The notes under the pieces: model-generated
What the model was told of the DNA's origin: nothing
What the model saw: only the letters and a program-made list of their open reading frames with translations
The model's database searches: none
Source of the DNA: Ga0077536 sp035325705
GTDB taxonomy: Bacteria > Pseudomonadota > Gammaproteobacteria > Ga0077536
Direction: 5' to 3'
NCBI GenBank assembly: GCA_035325705.1
Contig: DAOKZI010000011.1
Coordinates: forward strand, 70,115-134,114
DNA length: 64,000 nucleotides
Position numbers and translations under genes: made by a program
Shown: piece after piece, positions 52,364-61,032 of the stretch
Layout of the letters: each line of letters begins with the position of its first letter
Numbering within the stretch: position 1 is the stretch's first letter

Positions 52364-53977
52364 TCACCGCCCCGCCAAGGCCTCCCGATGCGGGGGCTCG
52401 ACCCCGGAGAAGCGCACCAGCGAGCCGGTCGGTCGCCCGGTGTGCTTGTTCGGGTAGTTCGACAGCGAGGTCCACACCGATCCGGTCTTGTAATCGAAGG
52501 CGATCATGCGGCCATAGGACATCGGCAGCGGCATGCGGTAGCTCGTGAACTGGTTCGTCACCGGATCGAAGCGATAGATCGAGCTCGTGCCGTTACCCTG
52601 CACCCACACCGTGCCGGTCGCGCCGTCGTAGCGCGACGCATAGGGAAAGACGTCCTTGTCGGGTAGATCGAACTCCTGCAGCGTATCGGTGGCGATGTCG
52701 TAGCGCGCGAGCGTGCCGTAGCCCGAGTTCGGGATCCACAGCCGATCCTTGTCGTCGATACACATGCGATGCGGAGCGCTCTCCGGCCGCGGCATCTGCT
52801 TTTCGACGACCTGGCCGGTCGCGGGATCGAGCATGCCGTAGATGTTCTCGACGTACTTCGTGAACCACACACGGTCCTTGCTGTCGAGCGCGATGCCGTA
52901 GGTATGCCCGTCCGGGCCGAGCAGATCGTATTCCTTGATTTCGCCGGTCTCGGGATTGAGGCTCGCGACCGAGTTCGCACCGAACTCCGACAGCCACATG
53001 CGGCCCTGCTTGTCGAATTTGACGAGCCCTTGTTCGTCGTACGCGAAGGAATGGATCAGCGAGCCCTTGCGGAAACCGCGGTAGAGCTGGAACGCCTCGG
53101 TGACGGGATCGAAGCTCGCGACCATGTCGGCGAGCTGCAGCGTGATCCACAGCTTGCCGTGAGAGTCGAAGTGCAGCGTGTGCATGCCGCCGCCCTTGGT
53201 CGGCAGCTTGTAGCGCTTCTGATCCCCGGTGACGGGATCGATGCGCACCAGCTCATCGTACGGATAGTCGCCGACCCAGGCCGCGCCGGTCGCCGGTTCG
53301 ATGATCATGTCGTGGGCCCAGGAATCCGGATAGCCGACGTCGTAGATCGTGATGGTGGTCTTCGCGGTGCCGTCCTTGCCGGGATCGGGGATCGGGATGT
53401 CGGCAGGCTTGGTCGCGAACTTCTCCGCGACCAGCCAGGTTGCCAGCTCTTTCGGCTCGAACTTCGGAATGACGCTGTAGACGTCCAGGTTGTCCCGCAT
53501 CATCTGGATCGCCGCTTCCCACTCCTGTTCGTTGCGCGGCCTGCGCAGCGTCTCCGAGCCGGGGTCATGGCAGATCGTGCAGCCCGTGATGAAGCGGGCC
53601 TTGAAGTCGCCGTCGGGCAGGGCGGCGAGCCACATATTGCTCGGTAGCTGATTGGTGGGATCGGTGGGCGTGAGATCGAAGTCGTGCTCGCCGCCGTCGT
53701 AACCGAGCTGGTATTCCGGCATCTTGGCCGGCGCATAGCCGATGCGCGAGGCGGACAGCGCGTATTGTCCGGGATACAGATCGCGGATGACGAAGCGCCC
53801 TTCGGCGTCGGAAACGACGGCGGTCGACATCTTGCGCGCGGCCTGCGAGGCCATCACGAAGACGCCCTGCAGCGCCTTGCCGTCCTTGTCCTTCACCACG
53901 CCCTGCAGCGTCGCCGCCGTCGCGCCGCCGCAGATAAGACTCATCGCCAGCCCGAGTAATCCCGATCGCTTCCACAT
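52364..53977 (-). CDS. Exported CarboxypepD_reg / heme-c / virginiamycin-B-lyase-like beta-propeller protein
   Basis: A 537-aa multidomain protein. Signal peptide about 1-21 (cut near ATA-ATL). A carboxypeptidase-regulatory beta-sandwich covers about 24-100. A single heme-c motif CTICH lies at 133-137 within a short helical section (about 110-195), with Met candidates at 159/160 as sixth ligand. A seven-bladed propeller of the streptogramin lyase (Vgb) type covers about 205-525: repeated DSHGKLWIT, DKQGRMWLSEFG, DSKDRVWFTK and DDKDRLWIPN blade signatures. In true Vgb the propeller opens a lactone. Here the added heme suggests redox work. The start at 53977 has a G-rich Shine-Dalgarno and is followed by the signal peptide. 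Confidence 0.85.
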   Translation of the reverse strand: MWKRSGLLGLAMSLICGGATAATLQGVVKDKDGKALQGVFVMASQAARKMSTAVVSDAEGRFVIRDLYPGQYALSASRIGYAPAKMPEYQLGYDGGEHDFDLTPTDPTNQLPSNMWLAALPDGDFKARFITGCTICHDPGSETLRRPRNEQEWEAAIQMMRDNLDVYSVIPKFEPKELATWLVAEKFATKPADIPIPDPGKDGTAKTTITIYDVGYPDSWAHDMIIEPATGAAWVGDYPYDELVRIDPVTGDQKRYKLPTKGGGMHTLHFDSHGKLWITLQLADMVASFDPVTEAFQLYRGFRKGSLIHSFAYDEQGLVKFDKQGRMWLSEFGANSVASLNPETGEIKEYDLLGPDGHTYGIALDSKDRVWFTKYVENIYGMLDPATGQVVEKQMPRPESAPHRMCIDDKDRLWIPNSGYGTLARYDIATDTLQEFDLPDKDVFPYASRYDGATGTVWVQGNGTSSIYRFDPVTNQFTSYRMPLPMSYGRMIAFDYKTGSVWTSLSNYPNKHTGRPTGSLVRFSGVEPPHREALAGR

Positions 53978-54267
53978 ATGCCCCCCTACAGCGTCTGCAA
54001 ATGTGCACCACACGCAGTCCACCGACTGCACGCCGAATCATCGGCGGACGAATCCCCGGTCGCGTTGACGTGGGTCAAGTAGGGAACGCGGAAAAATCGG
54101 CAGCCAGACAGGGGATTCGGCGGCGTCGCGCTTTCGAGCGCGGCGCTGCCGACTGCCGATGCATCGCCCGCTGCTGCACTCGGCCGGCGCGGGCGAGCGA
54201 TGCGCCGAAGAAAAACGGAATCCCGCGTGCAGCTCGGCCGCGCCGTGCAGCCGCTTGCCGGGACTGC

Positions 54268-54411
54268 TCAGCGCGTCATCCCGGCGGCGGTCATCAGAAG
54301 TCGAAGCAGCAGCGCAATCATCGCCAGCGCGCCCACGCTCGCCGTCCAGATTAACAGCAGCCAAGCGATCCGGCGCAGCCACAGGCCGCGTGAGGCGTCC
54401 TCCCGCGCCAT
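54268..54411 (-). CDS. DUF2474 small subunit of the bd-type (CIO) quinol oxidase
   Basis: A 47-aa single-helix membrane protein (helix about 16-40: IAWLLLIWTASVGALAMIA). It follows cydB, with its ATG overlapping the cydB stop. Small proteins of this kind (CydX/CioX/DUF2474) stabilise bd oxidases. Position, size and the Arg-rich N-terminal flank support the call. Confidence 0.8.
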   Translation of the reverse strand: MAREDASRGLWLRRIAWLLLIWTASVGALAMIALLLRLLMTAAGMTR

Positions 54412-55421
54412 CAGTGATAACCCTCTCCGGCCTTCACCTTGCCACGGAACACGTAGTAGGACCAACTCGTGTAGGCGAGGATCATCGGAATGATCAGCAG
54501 AGCACCCACGAGCGTGAAGCCCATGCTCTGCGGGGGCGCCGCGGCCTGCCAGATCGAGATGTGCGGTGGAATCGCGTTCGGCCACAGGCTGATCATGAGT
54601 CCGGAATAGCCGAGAAACACGAGAAAGAGAGCCAGTAGGAAGGGCGCGCTGCCGGGATCTCCGCTGCGCAGGCTGCGCAAGAGTCGCCAGGTGCTGAGGA
54701 CGACGAGGATGGGCACGGGCGAGAAGAAGAAAAGATTCGGCAGGCTGAACCAGCGGGCGGCGATCTCGGCTTGGGCCCATGGAGTCCACAGACTCACGAT
54801 CGCGATCACGCCGAGCAGGGCCAAGGCGATCGGCCGTGCCACTTGCACCATGCGATCGTGCAGCGCTCCCTCGGTCTTGACGATCAGCCAGGTCACGCCC
54901 AGCAGGGCGTAAGCGACGACGAGGCCTAAGCCGGTGAAGAGATTGAACGGCGTGACCCAATCCATCGGCCCGCCCAGATAGCGCGGTCCCTCGGTCTGGA
55001 AGCCGTTGATGAACGCGCCCAGCGAAACCCCCTGAAAGAACGTCGCCACCATCGAGCCGCTCATGAAGGCTTTGTCCCAAAACGGCTTGTGCGCTTCATC
55101 GGCCTTGAAGCGGAATTCGAACGCGACACCGCGCCAGATGAGCCCGAGCAGCATCAGCGCCAAGGGCAGGTAGAGCGCCGTCAGAATCACGGCATAGGCC
55201 AAGGGAAAGGCGGCCATCAGGCCTGCACCGCCGAGGACCAGCCAGGTCTCGTTGCCGTCCCAGACCGGCGCGACGGTGTTGACCATGACATCGCGGTCCT
55301 CGCGGCGCGGTACGAATGGAAACAGGATTCCTATGCCCAGATCGAAACCGTCCATGATCACGTACATCATCAGACCGAAAGCGATGATCGCGGCCCACAC
55401 GACCGGCAGCTCGATGCCCAT
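54411..55421 (-). CDS. cydB: Cytochrome bd-type (cyanide-insensitive) ubiquinol oxidase subunit II
   Basis: CydB/CioB is the non-heme-binding partner subunit. The 336-aa protein has about eight helices. It opens with LPVVWAAIIAFGLMMYVIMDGFDLGIGIL (conserved acidic residues) and has the NTVAPVWDGNETWLVLGGAGLMAAFPLAYA signature. Length is typical of the CIO branch. It lies three bases after cydA. Confidence 0.96.
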   Translation of the reverse strand: MGIELPVVWAAIIAFGLMMYVIMDGFDLGIGILFPFVPRREDRDVMVNTVAPVWDGNETWLVLGGAGLMAAFPLAYAVILTALYLPLALMLLGLIWRGVAFEFRFKADEAHKPFWDKAFMSGSMVATFFQGVSLGAFINGFQTEGPRYLGGPMDWVTPFNLFTGLGLVVAYALLGVTWLIVKTEGALHDRMVQVARPIALALLGVIAIVSLWTPWAQAEIAARWFSLPNLFFFSPVPILVVLSTWRLLRSLRSGDPGSAPFLLALFLVFLGYSGLMISLWPNAIPPHISIWQAAAPPQSMGFTLVGALLIIPMILAYTSWSYYVFRGKVKAGEGYH

Positions 55422-55424
55422 GTC

Positions 55425-56837
55425 TCATCCCTCCGTCGTGCCGGAAAGCTCGGGCGCCGCCGACAGCGGCCGCGCGGGGCGGGGAGCTGGATCCCCGCTG
55501 TCCTCGGCCGGCTCATCGGCCGCGTGAGGACCTCTGCCGACGAGCTTCAGCATGTACATCGTTCCGATCCCGAAGACGATGAAGTACACGACGACGAAGG
55601 CCACCAACGTCACGCTCATCGTTAATGCGGAATGGTCGGATACCGCGTCGGCGGTCCGCATGACGCCGTAGACGACCCAGGGCTGGCGGCCGACCTCGGT
55701 GGTGTGCCATCCGGCCAGGATGGCGAGCAGGCCGGAGGGGCCCATCACGGTGGCGAAGCGCAAGAACCCTTTGCCTTCGTAGAGCTTTCGGCGCCAGCGT
55801 CGCCACGCCGCCCATAGCCCGAGCGCCAGCATCAGCATCCCCAGGCCGACCATCATGCGGAAAGTCCAGAACACGATCGTCGCCGGCGGCCGGTCTTCGG
55901 GCGCGAACTCCTTGAGGCCCGGGAACTGCCCATCCCAGCGATGCGTGAGAATGAGGCTGCCGAGGTTCGGGATCTCGACCCGCCATCGTGTGGTCTCGGC
56001 CTCCATGTCGGGCCAACCGAAGAGAATGAAAGGCACGCCTTTGCCGGGCTCGTTCTGCCAATGGCCTTCCATGGCGGCGATCTTGGCCGGCTGATGCTTC
56101 AGCGTGTTGAGTCCGTGCAGGTCGCCGGCGACGATCTGCAGGGGAGCGGCGAATAGGATCATCCACATCGCCATCGACAGCATCATGCGGATCCGCCGAT
56201 CGTCGTTCCCGCGCAGCAGGTGCCATGCTCCTGCAGCGCCGACGAACAGCGCCGTCGCCAGGTAGGCAGCGCCGACCATGTGGGCGAGCCGGTATGGAAA
56301 GGACGGGTTGAAGATCACCTTGAACCAATCGACCGGGACGGCGACGCCGTCGATGATTTCATGGCCCTGAGGAGTCTGCATCCAGCTATTCGACGCGAGT
56401 ATCCAGGTCGCGGAAACGAGCGTGCCGATGGCGACCATGAGCGTCGAGACGAAATGCAGGCCCGGCCCCACGCGATTCCAGCCGAACAGCATGACGCCGA
56501 GAAATCCCGCTTCGAGAAAAAAAGCGGTGAGCACCTCGTAGGTCAGCAGCGGGCCGGTGATCGAGCCGGCGAAAGCCGAGAAATAGCTCCAGTTGGTTCC
56601 GAACTGGTAGGCCATGACCAAACCGGAAACGACGCCCATCGCGAAGTTGACGGCAAAGATCTTCGACCAGAAGTGATAGAGCTCACGATGGACCGAGTCC
56701 TTCTTCCAGAGCCACAGCCCTTCGAGCACGGCGAGATAGCTCGCCAAGCCGATGGTGAGCGACGGATAAATGATGTGGAAGGAGATGGTGAAGCCGAACT
56801 GGATGCGCGCCAGCTCGAGCGCAGTCAATCCGAACAC
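55425..56837 (-). CDS. cydA: Cytochrome bd-type (cyanide-insensitive) ubiquinol oxidase subunit I
   Basis: CydA/CioA binds the three hemes and oxidises quinol. The 470-aa chain has ARIQFGFTISFHIIYPSLTIG (heme-ligand His), the short Q-loop with LKHQPAKIAAMEGHW, and GWHTTEVGRQPWVVYG. The short Q-loop and the GRQPW context place it in the CIO group rather than E. coli bd-I. The C-terminal 40 residues are a Pro/Ala/Glu-rich cytoplasmic tail. It probably lets cells respire at low oxygen or in the presence of cyanide or sulfide. Confidence 0.96.
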   Translation of the reverse strand: MFGLTALELARIQFGFTISFHIIYPSLTIGLASYLAVLEGLWLWKKDSVHRELYHFWSKIFAVNFAMGVVSGLVMAYQFGTNWSYFSAFAGSITGPLLTYEVLTAFFLEAGFLGVMLFGWNRVGPGLHFVSTLMVAIGTLVSATWILASNSWMQTPQGHEIIDGVAVPVDWFKVIFNPSFPYRLAHMVGAAYLATALFVGAAGAWHLLRGNDDRRIRMMLSMAMWMILFAAPLQIVAGDLHGLNTLKHQPAKIAAMEGHWQNEPGKGVPFILFGWPDMEAETTRWRVEIPNLGSLILTHRWDGQFPGLKEFAPEDRPPATIVFWTFRMMVGLGMLMLALGLWAAWRRWRRKLYEGKGFLRFATVMGPSGLLAILAGWHTTEVGRQPWVVYGVMRTADAVSDHSALTMSVTLVAFVVVYFIVFGIGTMYMLKLVGRGPHAADEPAEDSGDPAPRPARPLSAAPELSGTTEG

Positions 56838-57187
56838 GAGCGCGTCTCCAGCGGAACGGAGTCATCGAAGGCCGAAAGCTCGGTGAGATCGACGAGTGCT
56901 TCTGCGGTCCCGTTCCAACTCGTCCGATCGCCTGGCTGATGAAGCTGCAGTATGGGTCGAAAAACGAGCGCAGATCGCGTCGGCCGCAAAGTCGGCATGG
57001 CGCGAGACGAATTCCCGGACTGCGTTGCACCGTGCGGCCGGTCGGCCGTGAAACGAAGCGGTGGGATCTGCACCATGCCTCGCGCCTGGACCAGGCGGAG
57101 GCGGCGCTGTCCGCGCTCGGGCGAGCGCTGGCGGTGCAGGTGGAGCCACGCGCCTGAGCCGGCATTCTCGCCGGCCTCGACTGCACC
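56838..57187. other. 350-bp region without a recognised gene
   Basis: Upstream of cydA and before the antitoxin remnant. An open frame at 56939-57157 (72 aa) ends in a helical stretch (DQAEAALSALGRALAVQV) but has no recognisable family. It could be the decayed toxin partner of the antitoxin. Otherwise I see nothing. Confidence 0.35.
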
Positions 57188-57471
57188 ATGCGTATGGAGT
57201 ACGACTTCAGCAAAGGCAAGCGCGGCGCGGTAATCCCCTCGCCCGGAAGACTCCCATCACGGTCATGCTGGACAACGATGTGATCGAGGCTTTCCGCGCG
57301 CGCGCCGAGGCGCAAGGCACGGGCTATCAGACGGCCATCAATGAAGCGCTGCGCGCAGCCCTTGACAGCGACGATGCGCCACTGACGGCGCGCCGGCTGC
57401 GGCAGGTGTTGCGTGAGGAGTTGCGCGCGAAAGGAGCGGGTGAGGTCCGCTCGCGGCTTTGTGGCGGCTGA
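57188..57471 (+). pseudogene. Frameshifted BrnA-like antitoxin
   Basis: Two adjoining frames together encode a BrnA/CopG-type antitoxin. The first frame from ATG 57188 or 57194 gives MEYDFSKGKRGAVIPSPG. The second frame, starting around 57247, gives KTPITVMLDNDVIEAFRARA then GTGYQTAINEALRAAL, the ribbon-helix-helix signature. A one-base deletion between about 57231 and 57250 explains the break. The C-terminal tail continues to 57471. No intact BrnT toxin is visible upstream. A sequencing error cannot be excluded. Confidence 0.5.
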
Positions 57472-58122
57472 CGAGCCCCGAAATCGAGTTACCGCCGCGG
57501 AAGGCGAAAGAGATCGGTGACTACGCTCGGAAGGTCTACGGCACAGACCGCCGCGCGCGCCATGATTCGTCCCACCTCCAAAGTTTGGTCCTCGTCCCGT
57601 CACGGCAATCGTCCTATGCGCCTGCACTCATTCGGTATCCCACGCCATCAATGCGGCAGCCGCGGATACTGTCCTGCGGCGCTTTCCTCCTCCGGTGGCA
57701 TGTTTTTCGAGATCCCATGCTCCAGTCGAATCCGACTGCCGTTCAGTCCGGAGTGCTCATGACGGTCGGGCTTGAAACGCTGTCCGGGCGCGCTGAGCGC
57801 GATCGCTGGCCGACGAGACCGGGCAGCTCGATGTCGTCGCGTGGTCCAGCGCCGTGAAGTGCTCGGCGCGCGAGCATGGCGTGACGCGCGTGAGCGCTCG
57901 GTAGCGCGAAGATCACTCATATCTGCTCGGCCGATTGCCGTCGCGGGACTTTCACTAAGCTCTGGTTGTGGCATCAGCAAACAGGAAGATGCCATGCCTA
58001 GAGCCTCTCGCCTACGGCGCAAGTTCCTTACAGAACACCATTGGGGGAGTAACTAAGGTCCTGACATGTGTTCGCGGTGTAGCCCGCGACCTCCCGAAGT
58101 GCATCTGCACATGGAGGGATAT
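57472..58122. other. 650-bp region without a recognised gene
   Basis: Mixed composition, no family resemblance in any frame. The last 120 bp are less GC-rich and probably include the promoter of the small GrlR-like gene, but no clear -35/-10 pair stands out. Confidence 0.4.
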
Positions 58123-58476
58123 ATGTCTGTTGAAGGCTTTTGGTACCTGGCGGTATCGGAGGACGCGATCGCCGCAGGGATTGAACTGGCGTCCGGGCTG
58201 CTACTGCTGCATGACGGGCACATTCGCAGCATGGAATCGACGCCGACCGTTTCGGGTCACTATCGAATCAATGGCTCGATCCTTACGTGCTTTTTTCGAT
58301 CGCTGGCTACTTGGTCCAATCTCTCCCGGCCGATTTGCCAACTCGACGGAGAGCTGCGCGGCGACATCATCGAGCTTCGCGGCACGTGCGATGATCGCCC
58401 ACGATTGCGATTTGATGCTCGGCTGGCTCGCCCGAAAACCAGCGCCCGTAGCAGTCAAGGCGCCATGCAAGACTGA
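58123..58476 (+). CDS. GrlR-like small regulatory protein (copy 1)
   Basis: A 117-aa protein starting MSVEGFWYLAV. The pattern GFW, then GLLLLHDGHI, SGHYRINGSIL, LDGELRGDIIELRGTC and FDARLAR matches the small beta-barrel GrlR family, named for the LEE regulator of pathogenic E. coli but found widely with unknown roles. The start at 58123 has GGAGG five bases upstream. Two further relatives lie at 62010 and 62397. Its 3' end converges on an integrase remnant. Confidence 0.6.
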   Translation: MSVEGFWYLAVSEDAIAAGIELASGLLLLHDGHIRSMESTPTVSGHYRINGSILTCFFRSLATWSNLSRPICQLDGELRGDIIELRGTCDDRPRLRFDARLARPKTSARSSQGAMQD

Positions 58477-58484
58477 AAAATCGC

Positions 58485-58660
58485 ACGGCTTGCACGGCGG
58501 CATCGATGGTGTTCTCGGACATGCGGCGGGTTTCGCCGACTTCGAGATACGATCCGCGACCATCGAAGAAGCGTCGACGCTTGAGCGGCGCGCCGTCTTT
58601 CGTCAGATCGTCAGGTCCCGGCGGCTTCGCATTCTTCACCTTGGTATCGGTTAGCGGCAT
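58485..58660 (-). pseudogene. P4-type tyrosine integrase remnant
   Basis: The minus-strand frame from ATG 58660 starts MPLTDTKVKNAKP, then KRRRFFDGRGSYLEV, the typical N-terminal DUF4102 arm domain of P4-like integrases. It jumps directly to RRMSENTIDAA, a motif that in intact integrases lies about 250 residues later, just before the catalytic GHGFR box. The central domain and the catalytic residues are missing. It marks the scar of an integrated element. Confidence 0.65.
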
Positions 58661-58982
58661 AGGGACAACTCTAGGAGGGGATTTTGGAGTTGCCCCAGAC
58701 CCTATCCCCGTTCATTCGTGGTCGTCCACGAACCGCAGTTGTCTTCAGTTAAGGAAAAATCCGGGTGTCAGGCTTAAAAATCGGGGTTTCCGGTATCCTG
58801 CGGAGCTTCTAAGAGTCTCATATGGCCTCGCCAGCAGGAATCGCGGGGCGTTTCTAAGTGCATGAACCGGAAAGGAAATAGAGCCAGCCGCAGGAGATTT
58901 ATGTACCAAGTCTGGCACCAACGGGCAGCGGACTTAAAATCCGGAGCCGCAGCATGCGCGACGGCCCGGCTCGCCGCCGCCA
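58661..58982. other. 320-bp gap between integrase remnant and AIPR gene
   Basis: Lower GC than the backbone. It contains a possible 30-codon frame at 58901-58993 with AGGAG six bases before its ATG, and a segment at 58925-58945 that looks like the anticodon arm of tRNA-Leu(UAA) (GCGGACTTAAAATCCG). Neither is certain. Confidence 0.3.
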
Positions 58983-60707
58983 CTACGACTTAAATAGCGG
59001 CCCATTATCCTCCCACGACTCTGAACATGCCTCGTGTAGCTCTTCCGTGAACGGTTGAGTTCGAAGGGCATCCGATTGCAAATCTGCTCCGATACCAAGC
59101 AGTACCGCGCCAGCGTGTGCGAACAAGGTTTCCGACTTCCGTGGATCCCAGAGTATTTCGCAAAGTGCGTTGCTCAGCCGCTCCATGTTGCGAGAATTGG
59201 ACGAAGGCAGATCGGGACCTGCTGCAATTATCCGCGCTGCCATAAGCAGCTGGAATCGGGCGGGCTTGAAGTCGCTGCTGATGCTTTGGTTGCGGAACAA
59301 AAATTCCAGGCGATACAGTGCGAAGGCAGCCGCGTAGTATGGTTCTAGCCGATCAGTGTCGGCGAATATGCCTCTACCTACCTGCTCTAGAATAGCCCCG
59401 TAACTTCTGGTGGCCCTATGGGGCTCATCCATAAACATCGATGCATACGCGCGAATCAGGTTGCGCGGTGTCACTATCCTTGTCTTTTCTATGCCTTCGA
59501 TATTGTTGTATTGGCGCGATCGACGTTCGTAGTAAAGGCGCTTCCCGTTACCGTATGTGTTGAAAAACGCTTCCAATCTTTTCTGAAAATCCGATAACGC
59601 CAATAGCTGCTCGGTTCGAACCTCTGTTTGTCGGTTAGTCGCTTTTATGATTGACGCAATGACGTCTTCGTCTCGCGTGGCAATCAAACGAAGGGGCACA
59701 AACACGCTTCCGTCGAGCGTTTCGCGCTGATCGAACAGCACGTGACTGGTCTGGCATCCGTTGACTATCTGATAGTCTTCAATGTGCATCCGATTCCCGA
59801 TCGTTTGCAGCGACTTAGCAATGATGGTCACGCCATTATTCATCAACCCAAAGCGCGACCTCGCTTCCGGGGCGCTAAGTGAATCTTTCATTTCAGCGTT
59901 GACTTCGTTGTAGCCTTGCCAGTCGCGCACGTTGTCGTAAAAAATCCCCTTAAGAATCTCGCCGCTCTCCTCAATTAGCCCAACAAATTCTCGTGCGGGA
60001 AGCAGTCCGATATATGCTTCTGTCACGCCGGGCACAGCGGGCACTAGGGTCTTAAGACTGAACTCGAATTCCCGGGAAATTGCATTTTTGCTGTCTCGAT
60101 ACAGTTGCTGAATTTCGTCGCTCCCTACCGGAATCAAATCGATCTCACGAAACAGGCGAGTAGCTACTAAATCGTCGATTACGCTGGCGCGACGTGCTTC
60201 AAGCGCCCTGTCGCCGGTCCATGTTCCTGTGGTGACAAAATAAAGCTTGCAGGCGGGCTTCTTCCTAAATCTAGCCCCGTATGAAAAAACACGCGTCATG
60301 ATGCCGGCGGCCCTGATGACTTCCGCGTTGCGCGGGAGTTTCGGTTCTTCTGCAAAGAAGTCCTGAACCCCGTATCCGAAATTCCCGATCTTATTCGCTT
60401 TAAACTCTGATCCCCTGTCCGCCTGCATAAAAACGAACGTAGCTTCCACGTAGCCGTTTAAGCCCGCCATCTCAGTGACATGATCGGCATCTGTCATGAG
60501 CGCGCCGTTTACAAGTATGGCGATTGCGTCAATACCTGTGTCAGCTCCCGATCCCACCACAACATCCGCAGTGTCGAATGTTTCAGGAACGAAACGGCTA
60601 ATCGTAAGGTGGCTGCAAAAGTGCTCGAACAGCGCGGCGTCATCCAACCTTGCTAGTTCGTGCTCGGCTGCAAACTCCTGCATTAGTGCTCGCGTGATTC
60701 GATCCAC
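58983..60707 (-). CDS. AIPR-family abortive infection phage resistance protein
   Basis: A 574-aa protein matching the AIPR family (defence-associated). The characteristic central block is GLMNNGVTIIAKSL, then YQIVNGCQTSHVLFDQ and the ATNRQTEVRTEQLLALSDFQKRLEAFF segment. The N-terminal 200 residues contain a restriction-endonuclease-like stretch (GSGADTGIDAIAILVNG; ATFVFMQADRGSEF). AIPR proteins are found in abortive infection systems of lactococci and in many defence islands. The mechanism is not well defined. GC is visibly lower than in the backbone. The start at 60707 is by frame and length. A palindrome lies 173 bp upstream. Confidence 0.85.
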   Translation of the reverse strand: MDRITRALMQEFAAEHELARLDDAALFEHFCSHLTISRFVPETFDTADVVVGSGADTGIDAIAILVNGALMTDADHVTEMAGLNGYVEATFVFMQADRGSEFKANKIGNFGYGVQDFFAEEPKLPRNAEVIRAAGIMTRVFSYGARFRKKPACKLYFVTTGTWTGDRALEARRASVIDDLVATRLFREIDLIPVGSDEIQQLYRDSKNAISREFEFSLKTLVPAVPGVTEAYIGLLPAREFVGLIEESGEILKGIFYDNVRDWQGYNEVNAEMKDSLSAPEARSRFGLMNNGVTIIAKSLQTIGNRMHIEDYQIVNGCQTSHVLFDQRETLDGSVFVPLRLIATRDEDVIASIIKATNRQTEVRTEQLLALSDFQKRLEAFFNTYGNGKRLYYERRSRQYNNIEGIEKTRIVTPRNLIRAYASMFMDEPHRATRSYGAILEQVGRGIFADTDRLEPYYAAAFALYRLEFLFRNQSISSDFKPARFQLLMAARIIAAGPDLPSSNSRNMERLSNALCEILWDPRKSETLFAHAGAVLLGIGADLQSDALRTQPFTEELHEACSESWEDNGPLFKS

Positions 60708-60848
60708 GGTTTTGCCTTTCTGTTCTGGTTGTAGCTTGAACAGGCGCCTATAGCTGGTCTTGCGCGGGAATTAAGGTCGGGAGCCAATCCAACACTCAAC
60801 AGGTCGCTAATTCGCAATGACAACGGTAGCGCTTCGGCTATCGTCGCC

Positions 60849-60895
60849 GCGCCGCCGTGGTCTATAGCGGCGCCTTTTTTATAGCGTTCGCTATA
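60849..60895. promoter_or_regulatory. Hairpin plus perfect operator-like palindrome upstream of the AIPR gene
   Basis: A GCGCCGC/GCGGCGC hairpin (60849-60873) followed by T6 on the plus strand resembles an intrinsic terminator. It is immediately followed by TATAGCGTTCGCTATA (60880-60895), a perfect 7-bp inverted repeat with a 2-bp spacer, suitable for a dimeric repressor. The site lies between the divergent AIPR and 61033 genes and could control either. Confidence 0.45.
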
Positions 60896-60962
60896 ACTCA
60901 ATGATCCCCTTGACGTTTTAATTTCCCCCGTCTACCTTCCTTCCATCGCCACAGGCGATAAG

Positions 60963-60996
60963 CGGCCGACCGGGTGCTACGAACACCCGGCCGACC
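60963..60996 (+). promoter_or_regulatory. 5' leader hairpin of the 291-aa protein gene
   Basis: Direct repeats CGGCCGACC (60963-60971 and 60988-60996) enclose a 7-bp hairpin CCGGGTG/CACCCGG with a 7-nt loop, about 37-70 bp before the ATG at 61033. The role is unknown. Confidence 0.35.
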
Positions 60997-61032
60997 TAAC
61001 CAAAGCACCGATCTTCTAAGGAGATCAGCACC

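Noticed and set aside
57459..57857. 132-aa open frame after the antitoxin remnant
   Set aside because: No Shine-Dalgarno, no family features, and composition typical of chance frames.
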